Positions 47,739 through 56,591 of a stretch of DNA of 59,055 nucleotides are shown piece by piece. The DNA comes from an uncultured Christensenella sp. (GTDB lineage: Bacteria > Bacillota > Clostridia > Christensenellales > Borkfalkiaceae). Made by a program: the position numbers and the translations under genes. The stretch's first letter is position 1, and the number at the start of each line of letters is the position of its first letter. Location of the stretch: positions 1 through 59,055 of the forward strand of contig CAJTVA010000005.1 of the NCBI GenBank assembly GCA_910579585.1. Direction: 5' to 3'. Under the pieces are notes generated by a model. It did no database searches. It was not told the origin of the DNA and saw nothing but the letters and a program-made list of their open reading frames with translations.

Positions 47739-48359
47739 TTAAGCCTTATTTTTAACTTTCATTAAACGTATAACCGCCGCCCTTTCGTTTTCGTCGAGTT
47801 TGGACTTGATGTATTTTATCGTTTCCTCCAATTGCGGTATCATAACGTATTCAAGCGCGTTGACGCGGCGCTTATTGCGTTCGATTTCCTCTGCCAGCAT
47901 TCTTACGGCTTTTTCCACTTCCGCAAGCCGCAAAAGTCTTGGAATGAGTGCCGCGGCGCGTTCCACCGAGTGGTCCGCTTCGCTGGTAATTTCGGGATAT
48001 GCGTAGGGCAATCCGTCCGAACGTTTATCAGTCGAAACCGAAAGCTTGGGGACTTCCACCCCCATAATACTCCGGACTTCGCAGTCCGCCTTTATTGCGA
48101 CCGACGGCATAGCGAAAGCCGTTTCCGCCTGATAGGACGGAGTTACCGACCGTGCGACCGAAAACTGTTTTAAGGTATCGGCAAGCTCCCTCTCCACCTC
48201 GTCGCGGAGAAGCTTATTTTCTTTCAATATGACGGAAAACCGACGAATCATTTCGTCCGATTTATCCTTTAATAATTTGTGTCCGCGCACAGCCGTATCG
48301 AGCCTTGCTTTCAGCTTTTTTAGCTCCATACGCGTGGGGTTTACGTTTAACCTTGCCAT
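47739..48359 (-). CDS. atpD: V-type ATPase subunit D (central stalk)
   Basis: A 206-aa protein of the V/A-ATPase rotor shaft, analogous to F-ATPase gamma. It begins ARLNVNPTRMELKKLKARLDTA and ends with RVNALEYVMIPQLEETIKYI then KSKLDENERA, the two long coiled-coil helices and family signature. It is the last gene of the operon and lies 51 nt after subunit B, across a copy of the gene-end repeat. Confidence 0.95.
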   Translation of the reverse strand: MARLNVNPTRMELKKLKARLDTAVRGHKLLKDKSDEMIRRFSVILKENKLLRDEVERELADTLKQFSVARSVTPSYQAETAFAMPSVAIKADCEVRSIMGVEVPKLSVSTDKRSDGLPYAYPEITSEADHSVERAAALIPRLLRLAEVEKAVRMLAEEIERNKRRVNALEYVMIPQLEETIKYIKSKLDENERAAVIRLMKVKNKA

Positions 48360-48380
48360 AAATAAGCCTTGTAAATAGTC

Positions 48381-48404
48381 GTTATTTCAAGCATATGCGG
48401 GGGT
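48381..48404 (-). repeat. Gene-end repeat motif, copy D
   Basis: Six bases after the subunit-B stop, on minus it reads ACCCCCGCATATG then CTTGAAATAAC, the best match to copies A and C. It sits in the atpB-atpD gap inside an operon. Confidence 0.6.
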
Positions 48405-48409
48405 GTACC

Positions 48410-49789
48410 CTAATTTTCGTCCTTTTTAAAATACTTGTCGATATATGATTGACGAATTCTTTTAAGTTCGCCGACGGGCAGAATTTTCAAAAGCTCCCAC
48501 CCTAAATCAAGCGTTTCTTCAACGGGTCTGTCGGCGGTAAAGCCCTGATTTATATACAGCTTTTCAAACTGCTCTGCGAACTTCGCAAACAGCTTATCGG
48601 TATCCGAAAGCGCGGCTTCGCCCAGAATTGCGGAAAGCTCTTTACTCTCTTTTCCGCTTGCATAAGCAGAGAAAAGCTGGTTCATAGTGTCGGCGTGGTC
48701 TTCACGCGTTTTACCCTTGCCGATACCCTTGTCTTTAAGACGGGAGAGCGACGGCAGGACGTCTATTGGCGGGTTTATGCCCTTTTTATAAAGGTCGCGC
48801 GAAAGAATTATCTGCCCCTCGGTAATGTAGCCGGTAAGGTCGGGTATGGGGTGAGTTTTGTCGTCCTCCGGCATAGTCAGAATGGGTATCTGCGTAATGG
48901 AGCCGCTGCAACCCCTTATTCTGCCCGCGCGCTCGTACATAGTTGCAAGGTCGGTATAAAGATAACCGGGATATCCGCGACGGCCGGGCACTTCGCGACG
49001 GGCGGCGGAGACTTCGCGCAATGCTTCCGCGTAGTTGGTGATGTCCGTCATAATTACGAGGACGTGCATACCGCACTCGAACGCGAGGTATTCGGCGCAG
49101 GTCAAAGCCATTCGCGGCGTTGCGATACGCTCTACCGCAGGGTCGTTTGCCAGGTTGGTGAAAAGTACGGTTCTTTCAATAGCGCCCGTTCTTTTGAAGT
49201 CGTCGACAAAGTACTGCGACTCTTCGAAAGTTATGCCTATCGCGGCGAAAACGACGGCGAACTTACTGTCACCCCCTCTCACCTTAGCTTGCCTTGCAAT
49301 CTGCGCGGCAAGTTCGGCGTGGGGAAGTCCGCTCATAGAGAAAACGGGCAGTTTCTGACCCCTGACGAGGGTATTTAATCCGTCGATTGCTGAAATACCC
49401 GTCTGAATAAACTCGTCGGGGTAGTCGCGGGCGGCGGGATTTATGGGTTCGCCGTTAATATCCATCAGTTTTTCGGGGATAACGGGCGCACCGCCGTCGC
49501 GGGGGTTGCCCATTCCGTCGAACACGCGACCGAGCATATCCTTGGACACGGCAAGCTGCTGGCTGTGACCAGTGAACCGCGCTTTGGAAGTTGCGATTTG
49601 CAGACCCTGAGAATTTTCGAAAAGCTGAACGACAGCTTTGTCGCGGTTTATTTCGAGCACCTTGCCGCGCCGTATATCGCCGTTTGCGCAAATGACGTCG
49701 ACAAGCTCGTTATATTTTACTCCGTCCACGCCCTCGACGAGCATAAGGGGTCCGACGACTTCGCGTATGGTTTTATATTCTTTAAACAT
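48410..49789 (-). CDS. atpB: V-type ATPase subunit B (non-catalytic)
   Basis: A 459-aa nucleotide-binding but non-catalytic subunit of the V1 ring. It begins EYKTIREVVGPLMLVEGV and shows LPVFSMSGLPHAELAAQIARQA (degenerate P-loop, as expected for B), FAAIGITFEESQYFVDDF, ADSL-type ITNYAEALREVSAARREVPGRRGYPGYLYTDLATMYERAGR and GSITQIPILTMPEDDKTHPIPDLTGYITEGQI. It overlaps subunit A by 8 nt with GGGGGGAG before its ATG. Confidence 0.97.
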   Translation of the reverse strand: MFKEYKTIREVVGPLMLVEGVDGVKYNELVDVICANGDIRRGKVLEINRDKAVVQLFENSQGLQIATSKARFTGHSQQLAVSKDMLGRVFDGMGNPRDGGAPVIPEKLMDINGEPINPAARDYPDEFIQTGISAIDGLNTLVRGQKLPVFSMSGLPHAELAAQIARQAKVRGGDSKFAVVFAAIGITFEESQYFVDDFKRTGAIERTVLFTNLANDPAVERIATPRMALTCAEYLAFECGMHVLVIMTDITNYAEALREVSAARREVPGRRGYPGYLYTDLATMYERAGRIRGCSGSITQIPILTMPEDDKTHPIPDLTGYITEGQIILSRDLYKKGINPPIDVLPSLSRLKDKGIGKGKTREDHADTMNQLFSAYASGKESKELSAILGEAALSDTDKLFAKFAEQFEKLYINQGFTADRPVEETLDLGWELLKILPVGELKRIRQSYIDKYFKKDEN

Positions 49790-51542
49790 CTTCTCCCCCC
49801 TGGCTAAGCGCTTTCAGCTCGGTTGCCATCGTTTTGAAAATTTCGTCAAACTCTGAAAGATTATCTTCGGGAATGTACTTTGCACGACCTATTTTTTCCT
49901 TGCAGGAGCAGGACAAAATCGCGTTCAAGTCGGCGAAATTCGCGATAGCTTCGCTTGCGCGGGCGTTAAATTCGCAAATGAGTTTGAGCATCAGGTACTG
50001 TTTTTTCATCGACGTATAAGTATCAACGTCGTCGAAAGCGTTCTGGTGCAGGTAGTCTTCACGAATGATTTTCGCAGTTTCCATCGTAAGCCTGTCCTTT
50101 GACGACAGCGCGTCTACGCCGACCAAGCGGACGATTTCGTCCAACGCGGCTTCTTCCTGCAAAATCGTTGCAACGAATTGGCGGTAACGGTAGAAGTCAG
50201 CGCCTACGTTCGCGTCGTACCAGTCTTTCATTCTGTCCACATAGAGTGAATAGCTTATAAGCCAGTCGATTGCGGGGAAGTGGCGCTTGTATGCGAGCGA
50301 TGCGGAAAGCCCCCAGAAAACTTTGACGATACGTAGCGTCGCCTGAGAAACGGGTTCGCTCAAATCGCCGCCCGGAGGGGAAACCGCGCCGATAGCTGTA
50401 ACCGAGCCTGTTCTTCCGCCCGCGCCCAGAATTTTTACCGTGCCTGCGCGTTCGTAGAACTCGGCAAGGCGGCTTGCAAGATACGCGGGGTAGCCCTCGT
50501 CGCCGGGCATCTCTTCGAGGCGGCCGCTCATTTCACGGAGGGCTTCCGCCCAACGCGAGGTCGAGTCCGCCATAATAGCCACGTTATAGCCCATATCGCG
50601 GAAGTACTCCGCAATGGTTATACCCGTATATATGCTTGCTTCACGCGCCGCAACGGGCATATCCGAGGTATTGGCGATAAGTATTGTACGCTTCATCAAA
50701 GGCTCGCCCGTTTTGGGGTCTTTGAGGGCGGGGAATTCGTTTAAAACGTCTGTCATTTCGTTGCCGCGCTCGCCGCAACCGACATAGACGATTATGTCGG
50801 CTTCCGCCCACTTTGCAAGCTGGTGCTGAACGACGGTTTTGCCGCTACCGAATGGACCTGGTACCGCCGCCACGCCGCCGCGCGCGATGGGGAACAGCGT
50901 ATCTATTACCCTTTGACCCGTTATCATAGGGTTTGAGGGCGAAAGTTTTTCTTTATAAGGTCTGCCGCGGCGCACAGGCCATTTTCTGAGCATACTGACG
51001 GGGCGCTTACCCGAGGGCGTCTGCAAAATCGCAACAGTATCTTCAATTGTGAAGACACCCTCTTCTATTGAAAGAACCTGTCCGCCCATTCCGTTGGGAA
51101 CAAGTATACGGTGCTCGATAAGCTCGGTTTCCTGAACGGTGCCGAGAATATCCCCCTCCGAAACTGTTTCGCCCTTTTTTACAGTCGGTACGAAGCGCCA
51201 TTTTTTATCCCTGTCGAGGTTGTTTACCGAAACCCCGCGGGAAATTCTTGCGCCGTACTTGAAATAGAGCGTGGTCAGGGGGCGCTGAATGCCGTCGAAA
51301 ATACCCGAAATAAGCCCCGGACCGAGCTCTGCCGAAAGCGGCTCGCCAGTGGAAACCACTTCTTCGCCGGGTCCCAAGCCCGAAGTTTCTTCGTAGACCT
51401 GTATAGAAGCCTTATCGCCGCGAAGCTCGATAATTTCGCCGATAAGCCCCTTATCCGACACGCGTACGACGTCAAACATCTTACTGTCTGCCATACCCTC
51501 GGCTATAATTAAAGGACCTGATACTTTTACAGTTTTTCCCAT
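49782..51542 (-). CDS. atpA: V-type ATPase subunit A (catalytic)
   Basis: A 586-aa catalytic subunit. It has the A-subunit-specific insertion after the beta-barrel, Walker A PGPFGSGKTVVQHQLAKW, GCGERGNEMTDVL (catalytic Glu), IMADSTSRWAEALREMSGRLEEMPGDEGYPAYL and GSVTAIGAVSPPGGDLSEPV. I start at ATG 51542 (MGKTVKVSGP) with GAGG 5 nt before; the frame to 51578 has no ribosome site and goes beyond the conserved N-terminus. Confidence 0.97.
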   Translation of the reverse strand: MGKTVKVSGPLIIAEGMADSKMFDVVRVSDKGLIGEIIELRGDKASIQVYEETSGLGPGEEVVSTGEPLSAELGPGLISGIFDGIQRPLTTLYFKYGARISRGVSVNNLDRDKKWRFVPTVKKGETVSEGDILGTVQETELIEHRILVPNGMGGQVLSIEEGVFTIEDTVAILQTPSGKRPVSMLRKWPVRRGRPYKEKLSPSNPMITGQRVIDTLFPIARGGVAAVPGPFGSGKTVVQHQLAKWAEADIIVYVGCGERGNEMTDVLNEFPALKDPKTGEPLMKRTILIANTSDMPVAAREASIYTGITIAEYFRDMGYNVAIMADSTSRWAEALREMSGRLEEMPGDEGYPAYLASRLAEFYERAGTVKILGAGGRTGSVTAIGAVSPPGGDLSEPVSQATLRIVKVFWGLSASLAYKRHFPAIDWLISYSLYVDRMKDWYDANVGADFYRYRQFVATILQEEAALDEIVRLVGVDALSSKDRLTMETAKIIREDYLHQNAFDDVDTYTSMKKQYLMLKLICEFNARASEAIANFADLNAILSCSCKEKIGRAKYIPEDNLSEFDEIFKTMATELKALSQGGEDV

Positions 51543-51584
51543 AAAATCCTCGTTAAACGGCACATATTGTGCCACCAAAGTAAT

Positions 51585-51902
51585 TTAATCGTTGAATAAA
51601 ATGTCCACGCCGAGGGCGCGTTCCATTGCATTTTTAAGGCACTCGGTGCCGTAGCCTGTACTGCCGCTACCCGACGGAATGCCTAAAACGACGGGGTAAG
51701 GCTCTTCGTCGAACCTTTTTAAAAACGTGCTTAAGGGGCGGGCAAGTTCCTCTGTCAGAAAAATAATTTTATATTCTTTTGCGATTTTTCTGAGTATTTC
51801 TTTCGCCTTTATTTCGTTTTCCGCCGCGAATGTTGCAACTCCCGCCGCTTTGAAAACGGTTATGCTGTCTCCGTCGCCTATTATTGCGATTTTACCCGTC
51901 AT
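51585..51902 (-). CDS. atpF: V-type ATPase subunit F
   Basis: A 105-aa central-stalk subunit: GKIAIIGDGDSITVFKAAGV, KIIFLTEELA and VVLGIPSGSGSTGYGTECLKNAMERALG are the expected blocks of the CheY-like fold. It lies between subunits C and A, the standard order. Confidence 0.93.
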   Translation of the reverse strand: MTGKIAIIGDGDSITVFKAAGVATFAAENEIKAKEILRKIAKEYKIIFLTEELARPLSTFLKRFDEEPYPVVLGIPSGSGSTGYGTECLKNAMERALGVDILFND

Positions 51903-51910
51903 ACTATCAC

Positions 51911-52885
51911 CTATATTGCGCGTAGGCGCCTTTTTATATCGCCCTCGCTCATACCTGCCAAAAGGCAGACGAAAAGTATTCTTAAATTGGAGTTTTCTGC
52001 GCGGCGCCTTAAAACGTAATATAAAAACGGTTGGGTACTCTTCAACTCGTACTTTTTAGCCGCGAGAAAATCTATTTCGAGATTATCGCGCATAATTTCC
52101 GCGCGGGTCAGCGGCAAGCCGCCGTTCCTGTCCTCTAAGCAGACTTTCAAAAACTCTTCCAAACCCGTGCCGTCAAGCGCGTGAGCGGCTTTTTCTTCGT
52201 TTTCAGAAAAAAGAGTTTCAAGCTGTTCCGCCCTTAATTTGCCGCACAAAATGTAGTTATTTAAGGAATATTCGGGGGTCTTTGAACGAAGTGCGGTCAA
52301 AATATCCGTCATATCCGACTTTTCTTTTATCAGCTTTTTCAAAAAACCGTTTCTTGAGCACGACGTCTTTAAGTGCCTGAAAAGCGCCTTTTCGAATATA
52401 GCGCCGACCTCAGCGCCGTCGGCGGGCTTTTCCTCGTCGGAAAGAAGCGCCGAAGCTTCTTCGCAAGCCACAGCAAGTTCTTTGCCGAGCGGTGCAAAGT
52501 TCTTTTCCTGCACGCAAAGCGCTATCTCGTCAACGGGTATAAGTCCCGAGGGGGCAAGCATTTTTTCAACGTCCGCGCGAACGTAGTCCGCCTTTAAAAG
52601 TGCCTTTGCGTTGTGGAAATCACGGGGGGATAAAAGATAGGCTTTTTCTGCGTTAGTTAAGGCATATTCCCGTATGAATGCGTCCAAATCGCGCTCGTCG
52701 GCGTACAAAAGTTTTTCGTAATCGTGCACCGATGAAGCTTCCGCGCCCTTGCCGAAACCGCTCTCCGTAACAGCACGGAAAGCGTCCTCTGCGCTAACTT
52801 CGCAAAGCTTTGATATTCTGCCGCCGAGAAGCGAAACTTCTTTTGCGGCGATAACGCCGTTTACGTAGTCGGTAGATTTCTGCAT
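51911..52885 (-). CDS. atpC: V-type ATPase subunit C
   Basis: A 324-aa helical funnel-shaped subunit that links the rotor shaft to the K ring. Conserved blocks include YVNGVIAAKEVSLL, AYLLSPRDFHNAKALLKADYV, the DILTALRSKT segment and the C-terminal PFLYYVLRRRAENSNLRILFVCLLAG. The order E-C-F-A-B-D is standard for bacterial V-ATPases. Confidence 0.92.
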   Translation of the reverse strand: MQKSTDYVNGVIAAKEVSLLGGRISKLCEVSAEDAFRAVTESGFGKGAEASSVHDYEKLLYADERDLDAFIREYALTNAEKAYLLSPRDFHNAKALLKADYVRADVEKMLAPSGLIPVDEIALCVQEKNFAPLGKELAVACEEASALLSDEEKPADGAEVGAIFEKALFRHLKTSCSRNGFLKKLIKEKSDMTDILTALRSKTPEYSLNNYILCGKLRAEQLETLFSENEEKAAHALDGTGLEEFLKVCLEDRNGGLPLTRAEIMRDNLEIDFLAAKKYELKSTQPFLYYVLRRRAENSNLRILFVCLLAGMSEGDIKRRLRAI

Positions 52886-52887
52886 AA

Positions 52888-53460
52888 CTAACCTTTGAAA
52901 ATTTTTGCCGCTATTTCAGCCTGATGCGCTTCCCTGTCGGCGGCAAGCAACGCGCCGTAAGAAAGGTCTTTATCGGAATTTTTCCCGCGGAGAATGAACC
53001 CGCCGTTAAAGCCCGCGCCCTTTTTGGAGATTGAAAGCTTTTTTTCTTTTATAACGCCAAGCGCCGCGACTTCAGCCGCGAACTTATAGTCGGGAGAAAA
53101 GACGATTTCGTCGCCGACCTCAGCAAACTCTTCCAAAAGCCTTTCGGCAAGTGATAACGAGCTTTGTTTGTCGAGCGAGATTAGCGCGTTCAGCGCCTCT
53201 CTGTACGCGGTATCGATAACGCGACGTTTTTCGGCAAGCTCGACTTTAGCACCGTCGAGCCGCGCCGTCGCCGCCTTTCCGTCGAGAATCGATTTGACCT
53301 TTTGCGCTGTTTCGGCTTTGACGCCCGCAAGCCGCCTTGCGGCTTCTTTATCGGCTTCTTCCAAAGCCTGTGCGGCGCGCACGCGAGCGGCGGAAAGTAT
53401 ATCTTCCGCTTCCTTTTCGGCGTCCGAAATTATGCGCTCTACTATGCTTTCTTTACTCAT
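52888..53460 (-). CDS. atpE: V-type ATPase subunit E (peripheral stalk)
   Basis: A 190-aa stalk subunit with a long N-terminal coiled coil (VERIISDAEKEAEDILSAARVRAAQALEEADKEA in two runs) and a globular C-terminal domain containing FSPDYKFAAEV and GGFILRGKNSDKDLSYGALL. It is placed between subunits K and C and pairs with the small G/H-type subunit encoded first in the operon. Confidence 0.9.
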   Translation of the reverse strand: MSKESIVERIISDAEKEAEDILSAARVRAAQALEEADKEAARRLAGVKAETAQKVKSILDGKAATARLDGAKVELAEKRRVIDTAYREALNALISLDKQSSLSLAERLLEEFAEVGDEIVFSPDYKFAAEVAALGVIKEKKLSISKKGAGFNGGFILRGKNSDKDLSYGALLAADREAHQAEIAAKIFKG

Positions 53461-53469
53461 TGTTGTAAA

Positions 53470-53985
53470 TTAACCCACCAAAGGAACTACCATTATGGAG
53501 ATAACAAGGCCGAGAATTGCATAAAGCTCTATCATCGCAGGGAACATCGCAAGCTTCATTCCGAGCGAGTCCTGTTTACCCGCAGCATAAATGCAGTTTA
53601 CAGACGCTTTGCCCTGCAAAATACCCGACATAAGACCCGACACCGCCATAGGAAGGCACGCGCCGAGTACGCCCCAGCCCTGAGCAAGGGTCATAGCAAC
53701 ATCAACCGACCCGGAAGCTACAATGCCGATAATGAAACCGTACAGTCCCTGAGTTGCGGGCAGAAGCACTAGAAGAACGACTTTACCGAACTTTTTGGGG
53801 TTCTCGCCCAAAACTCCCGCAGCCGCGCTGCCCGTCTTGTAAAGACCGATTGCCGAACCGATACCGCACATAATTACGCAGAGTGCGATTCCGATAACCG
53901 CTACCACGAAACCGGCGTAGCCCGTTTCTTTGACGACTTCGGTTATGGGATTGTCCGTAGCCGTGTCCAAAAGTGTGTGTAACAT
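53470..53985 (-). CDS. atpK: V-type ATPase subunit K, Na+-type proteolipid
   Basis: A 171-aa double-hairpin proteolipid forming the rotor ring. It has four membrane helices and two GxGxAxG-like packing motifs. The residues that bind Na+ in Enterococcus hirae NtpK (Leu, Thr and Gln of LLPxTQG, a Gln in the third helix, and the Glu of the fourth) all have equivalents here: L75, T78, Q79 (LLPATQG), Q124 (GILQGK) and E153 (MIELYAILG). This supports Na+ rather than H+ transport. Confidence 0.94.
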   Translation of the reverse strand: MLHTLLDTATDNPITEVVKETGYAGFVVAVIGIALCVIMCGIGSAIGLYKTGSAAAGVLGENPKKFGKVVLLVLLPATQGLYGFIIGIVASGSVDVAMTLAQGWGVLGACLPMAVSGLMSGILQGKASVNCIYAAGKQDSLGMKLAMFPAMIELYAILGLVISIMVVPLVG

Positions 53986-54021
53986 AAAAAACCTCCAACG
54001 ATTGTTGATTATTTAATCCGC

Positions 54022-56019
54022 TTATTTTTTTGCGGAGCTTTCCAATTTTATATATTTATGCGAAGAACCCAAAGGCGCGAAAAGCTCGCCCTCGCCCTCG
54101 TAAAATCTGCCGAAGAACTCTACGTACTGAAGCCTTGCGTCGTGTATATACGCGCCGAGAAGTCCTATGGCAAGGTTGAAAACGTGACCCACTACGAAAA
54201 TGAACACGCCGAGAATTATCAATAAAGGATTACCGCTTACAAGGAAACCGACCGTCGTAGCGTTGCCGACTACGGTGTATTCCGCGATAATCTGCGCGAT
54301 TACCGCGCCCGAGAGCATTAGACCGTAAAGTCTTGCGTAGCTGAGAACGTCGGAAACGTAGTTTATTATTCCGTACGCCGCACCGAAGCCTTTGGTGATT
54401 TTTCCGAAAAACTTTTCTTTTCTGCCTGCCGTTAGCATTGCGATAAGTAAGCTTACGCCGGCGATTCCCCCGCCAATATATGCGAGTATCGGCGTATTCG
54501 CCTGCTCAATGAAACCAGCGATTGCGATACCCACTCCTATCGAGAATACCGCCCAGACGAAGCCGTCGAGCATACCGTCCCAGAAGTGACCCCTGCGCAT
54601 ATGCTGTATGGCTTTACATATATAACCCGCCATAAGATGGACTATGCCCAGCTCCATAGCGATTATAAGAACCGAGGGAACGTTTATTCCCATAACTCCC
54701 CAGGTATCGTCCTTTGCGTTGGGCATAATCGGCGCTAAAACCTCTAACCCGAACAGCGAACCGAACAGTAGACCCCATAATATGGCGAAAATACCGCCTA
54801 TTGCGAACACGCCCGACATTCTTTTAAGTCCGCCGTCTTGCGAGTGCATTTTAAGGTAAATGGCACCGCCGACGATAAGCATTAACAGCCCGTAGCCGAT
54901 ATCGCCCATTATAAAGCCTAAGAAAAGGCTGTAAAAGAAAGCCATAACTCCGTTGGGGTCAAACTCTTTCGCGTTTACGGGCGAATACATATTTGTTATG
55001 GTTTCGAAGTTTTTGACGACCGCGTTGTTTTTATACAGCGTGGGCGGCATTTCGTCCTCGGCGGGTTCGCCGAACTCGAAGTAGACTGCGTCGGTCGTTT
55101 CCTCTAACGCGGTTTTGACAACCTCTTCCGCTTCTTTGGGAACGTACGCTTCCATAAGAAACGTCTTTTGAGTGGCGCGCATTTTTTCGGTTAAAGTCAG
55201 CTTTTCAAGCTCGAAGCCGAGGTAGTCGCTGTAAATTTTAAGCGTTTTTATATGCTTGCCGAGTTTTATAATCTCTTTGGAGATTTCTTCGGTACGTCCC
55301 GTGATATCATTGAGTTTCCGCGTTATTTCGGCATTCAGTTCCGCGCCCGAAGCTTCGGGCGGGTACGGGCAAGACGAAAAGCCTGCGTTTTGCAAAAGCT
55401 CTTCAGCACCCTCCTCCGATTTATGGTATACGAACGAAATCAGCGCAGTATCGCCGCTTACGTTCAACGACGTTAGAGAGCAAAGCTCCTTTAAACCTGT
55501 TTCTTTAATCAGTGGTTCGAGCTGCTCCAAAGGAATCGTGCCGAGTTTTACCTTAGTATGCGTCGTTGAAGCAAACTCGCCGAACTTTTCGGTTACGCAG
55601 GCGTAAATTTCCGAAGTGCTTTGGGCGCGTTCCAGCTTGGTTTTTTCTGCGGCAAGCGTGCGCCGCTCGTCGAACAAAAGGTTGATTTTATCAACGACTG
55701 CATCACACTCTTCCTTCAAGGAATTTGCGCCGATAAACTCGCGGTACGAAACCGAAAACCCGTCCTTTAAATCGTCGGTTTTGACTTTATTATCTTTATT
55801 ATAGGCTGAAACTTCGGCGGCAAGAAGATTGAGCGCGCCGTCGATTCGGTTCACCTGACCGCTCAGGCTTTCGCTGCTTTCGGTAACGGGCGAAGTGTTT
55901 TCAACCTCGTAATGGGTTTTGACCTCGGTCGCGCCCGTACGTTGCAGTGCGTTCAACAGCCTGTCCCTGTCGTAGGACATTGCCACGAGATTCAGTTTTG
56001 ACATCTCAGCAACTGCCAC
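54022..56019 (-). CDS. atpI: V-type ATPase subunit I (stator)
   Basis: A 665-aa membrane stator subunit. About 330 N-terminal residues are soluble with coiled coils (NLVAMSYDRDRLLNALQRTGATEV at the start). The C-terminal half has seven or eight helices with FYSLFLGFIMGDIGYGLLML, LSYARLYGLMLSGAVIAQI (the conserved Arg that faces the ring Glu) and GHVFNLAIGLLGAYIHDARLQYVEFFGRFYEGEG. It may start at GTG 56019 with GGAGG 7 nt before, overlapping the small stalk gene; an in-frame ATG lies at 56004. Confidence 0.94.
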   Translation of the reverse strand: MAVAEMSKLNLVAMSYDRDRLLNALQRTGATEVKTHYEVENTSPVTESSESLSGQVNRIDGALNLLAAEVSAYNKDNKVKTDDLKDGFSVSYREFIGANSLKEECDAVVDKINLLFDERRTLAAEKTKLERAQSTSEIYACVTEKFGEFASTTHTKVKLGTIPLEQLEPLIKETGLKELCSLTSLNVSGDTALISFVYHKSEEGAEELLQNAGFSSCPYPPEASGAELNAEITRKLNDITGRTEEISKEIIKLGKHIKTLKIYSDYLGFELEKLTLTEKMRATQKTFLMEAYVPKEAEEVVKTALEETTDAVYFEFGEPAEDEMPPTLYKNNAVVKNFETITNMYSPVNAKEFDPNGVMAFFYSLFLGFIMGDIGYGLLMLIVGGAIYLKMHSQDGGLKRMSGVFAIGGIFAILWGLLFGSLFGLEVLAPIMPNAKDDTWGVMGINVPSVLIIAMELGIVHLMAGYICKAIQHMRRGHFWDGMLDGFVWAVFSIGVGIAIAGFIEQANTPILAYIGGGIAGVSLLIAMLTAGRKEKFFGKITKGFGAAYGIINYVSDVLSYARLYGLMLSGAVIAQIIAEYTVVGNATTVGFLVSGNPLLIILGVFIFVVGHVFNLAIGLLGAYIHDARLQYVEFFGRFYEGEGELFAPLGSSHKYIKLESSAKK

Positions 56020-56323
56020 TTGTTATCCTCCGAACTATATCCTGAACCGTCGCGCCCGTGTTTTTTATAAGGGAATCTGCGTAGGCTTTTGCGGCGCTTT
56101 TCTTTTCCGAAACGTACTTTTCGTAATCGGCTTCGGCGTCCTTTTCCGCCTTTTTTATCTGATTGTCTTTATAAAGCTTACAGTTTGTTTCGCTTTTCCT
56201 TGAAACTTCGTCCGCCGACTTCTGCGCTTCGGCAAAAATTTCATCGGCTTTCGACAGCGCCTGCGCTTTTATTTCCGCAGCCCTTCCCTCGGCTTCGGTT
56301 ATTGACTTAATCACTTCGTTCAT
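56006..56323 (-). CDS. atpH: V-type ATPase subunit G/H (peripheral stalk)
   Basis: A 105-aa, almost fully helical, Lys/Glu/Ala-rich protein (VIKSITEAEGRAAEIKAQALSKADEIFAEAQKSADEV in two runs) typical of the small stalk subunit (NtpF/AtpH) that pairs with subunit E. The start is ATG 56323 with GCGGAG before it; the frame up to 56374 runs into the promoter -10. It is the first gene of the operon, in order H-I-K-E-C-F-A-B-D. Confidence 0.82.
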   Translation of the reverse strand: MNEVIKSITEAEGRAAEIKAQALSKADEIFAEAQKSADEVSRKSETNCKLYKDNQIKKAEKDAEADYEKYVSEKKSAAKAYADSLIKNTGATVQDIVRRITSGSC

Positions 56324-56364
56324 AATCTTCTCCGCAAAACAACGGTAATATTTTCCACTTATTA

Positions 56365-56393
56365 AGTTTAACATACAACTAACCGATTTGCAA
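56365..56393 (-). promoter_or_regulatory. Promoter of the V-ATPase operon
   Basis: On minus: TTGCAA (56393-56388), 17-nt spacer, TAAACT (56370-56365). The leader is about 35 nt. Confidence 0.6.
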
Positions 56394-56493
56394 GTAATTC
56401 ACAAAAAATGAAAGAAATTTTACAAAAAATTCAATTTTTCACCAAAAAGCGACCTTGACCCTAAAATTGCCAATTTTAAATAATTATACAAAA

Positions 56494-56511
56494 TTATGAA
56501 TAAAAATAATT
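56494..56511 (+). promoter_or_regulatory. ArgR-like box 1
   Basis: TTATGAATAAAAATAATT resembles the ARG box of Firmicutes ArgR/AhrC (TGAATWWWWATNCA half-sites). It lies upstream of the ABC transporter promoter. Confidence 0.5.
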
Positions 56512-56527
56512 TCTATGTAAAAATGCT

Positions 56528-56555
56528 TGATTTATTTTTATTCAATATGTATAGT
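56528..56555 (+). promoter_or_regulatory. ABC-transporter promoter overlapped by ArgR-like box 2
   Basis: TTGATT (56527-56532), 17-nt spacer, TATAGT (56550-56555). The stretch 56528-56546, on minus ATTGAATAAAAATAAATCAA, is a second ARG-like box covering the -35 and spacer. Binding there would repress the transporter when arginine is plentiful. Confidence 0.5.
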
Positions 56556-56591
56556 ATAACTTGTAATCAAATTTTAGAGGTATGAAACATT

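Noticed and set aside
56375..56591. A riboswitch before the ABC transporter
   Set aside because: No recognised aptamer core is present; the region is AT-rich with two ArgR-like boxes and a promoter that leaves only a short leader.
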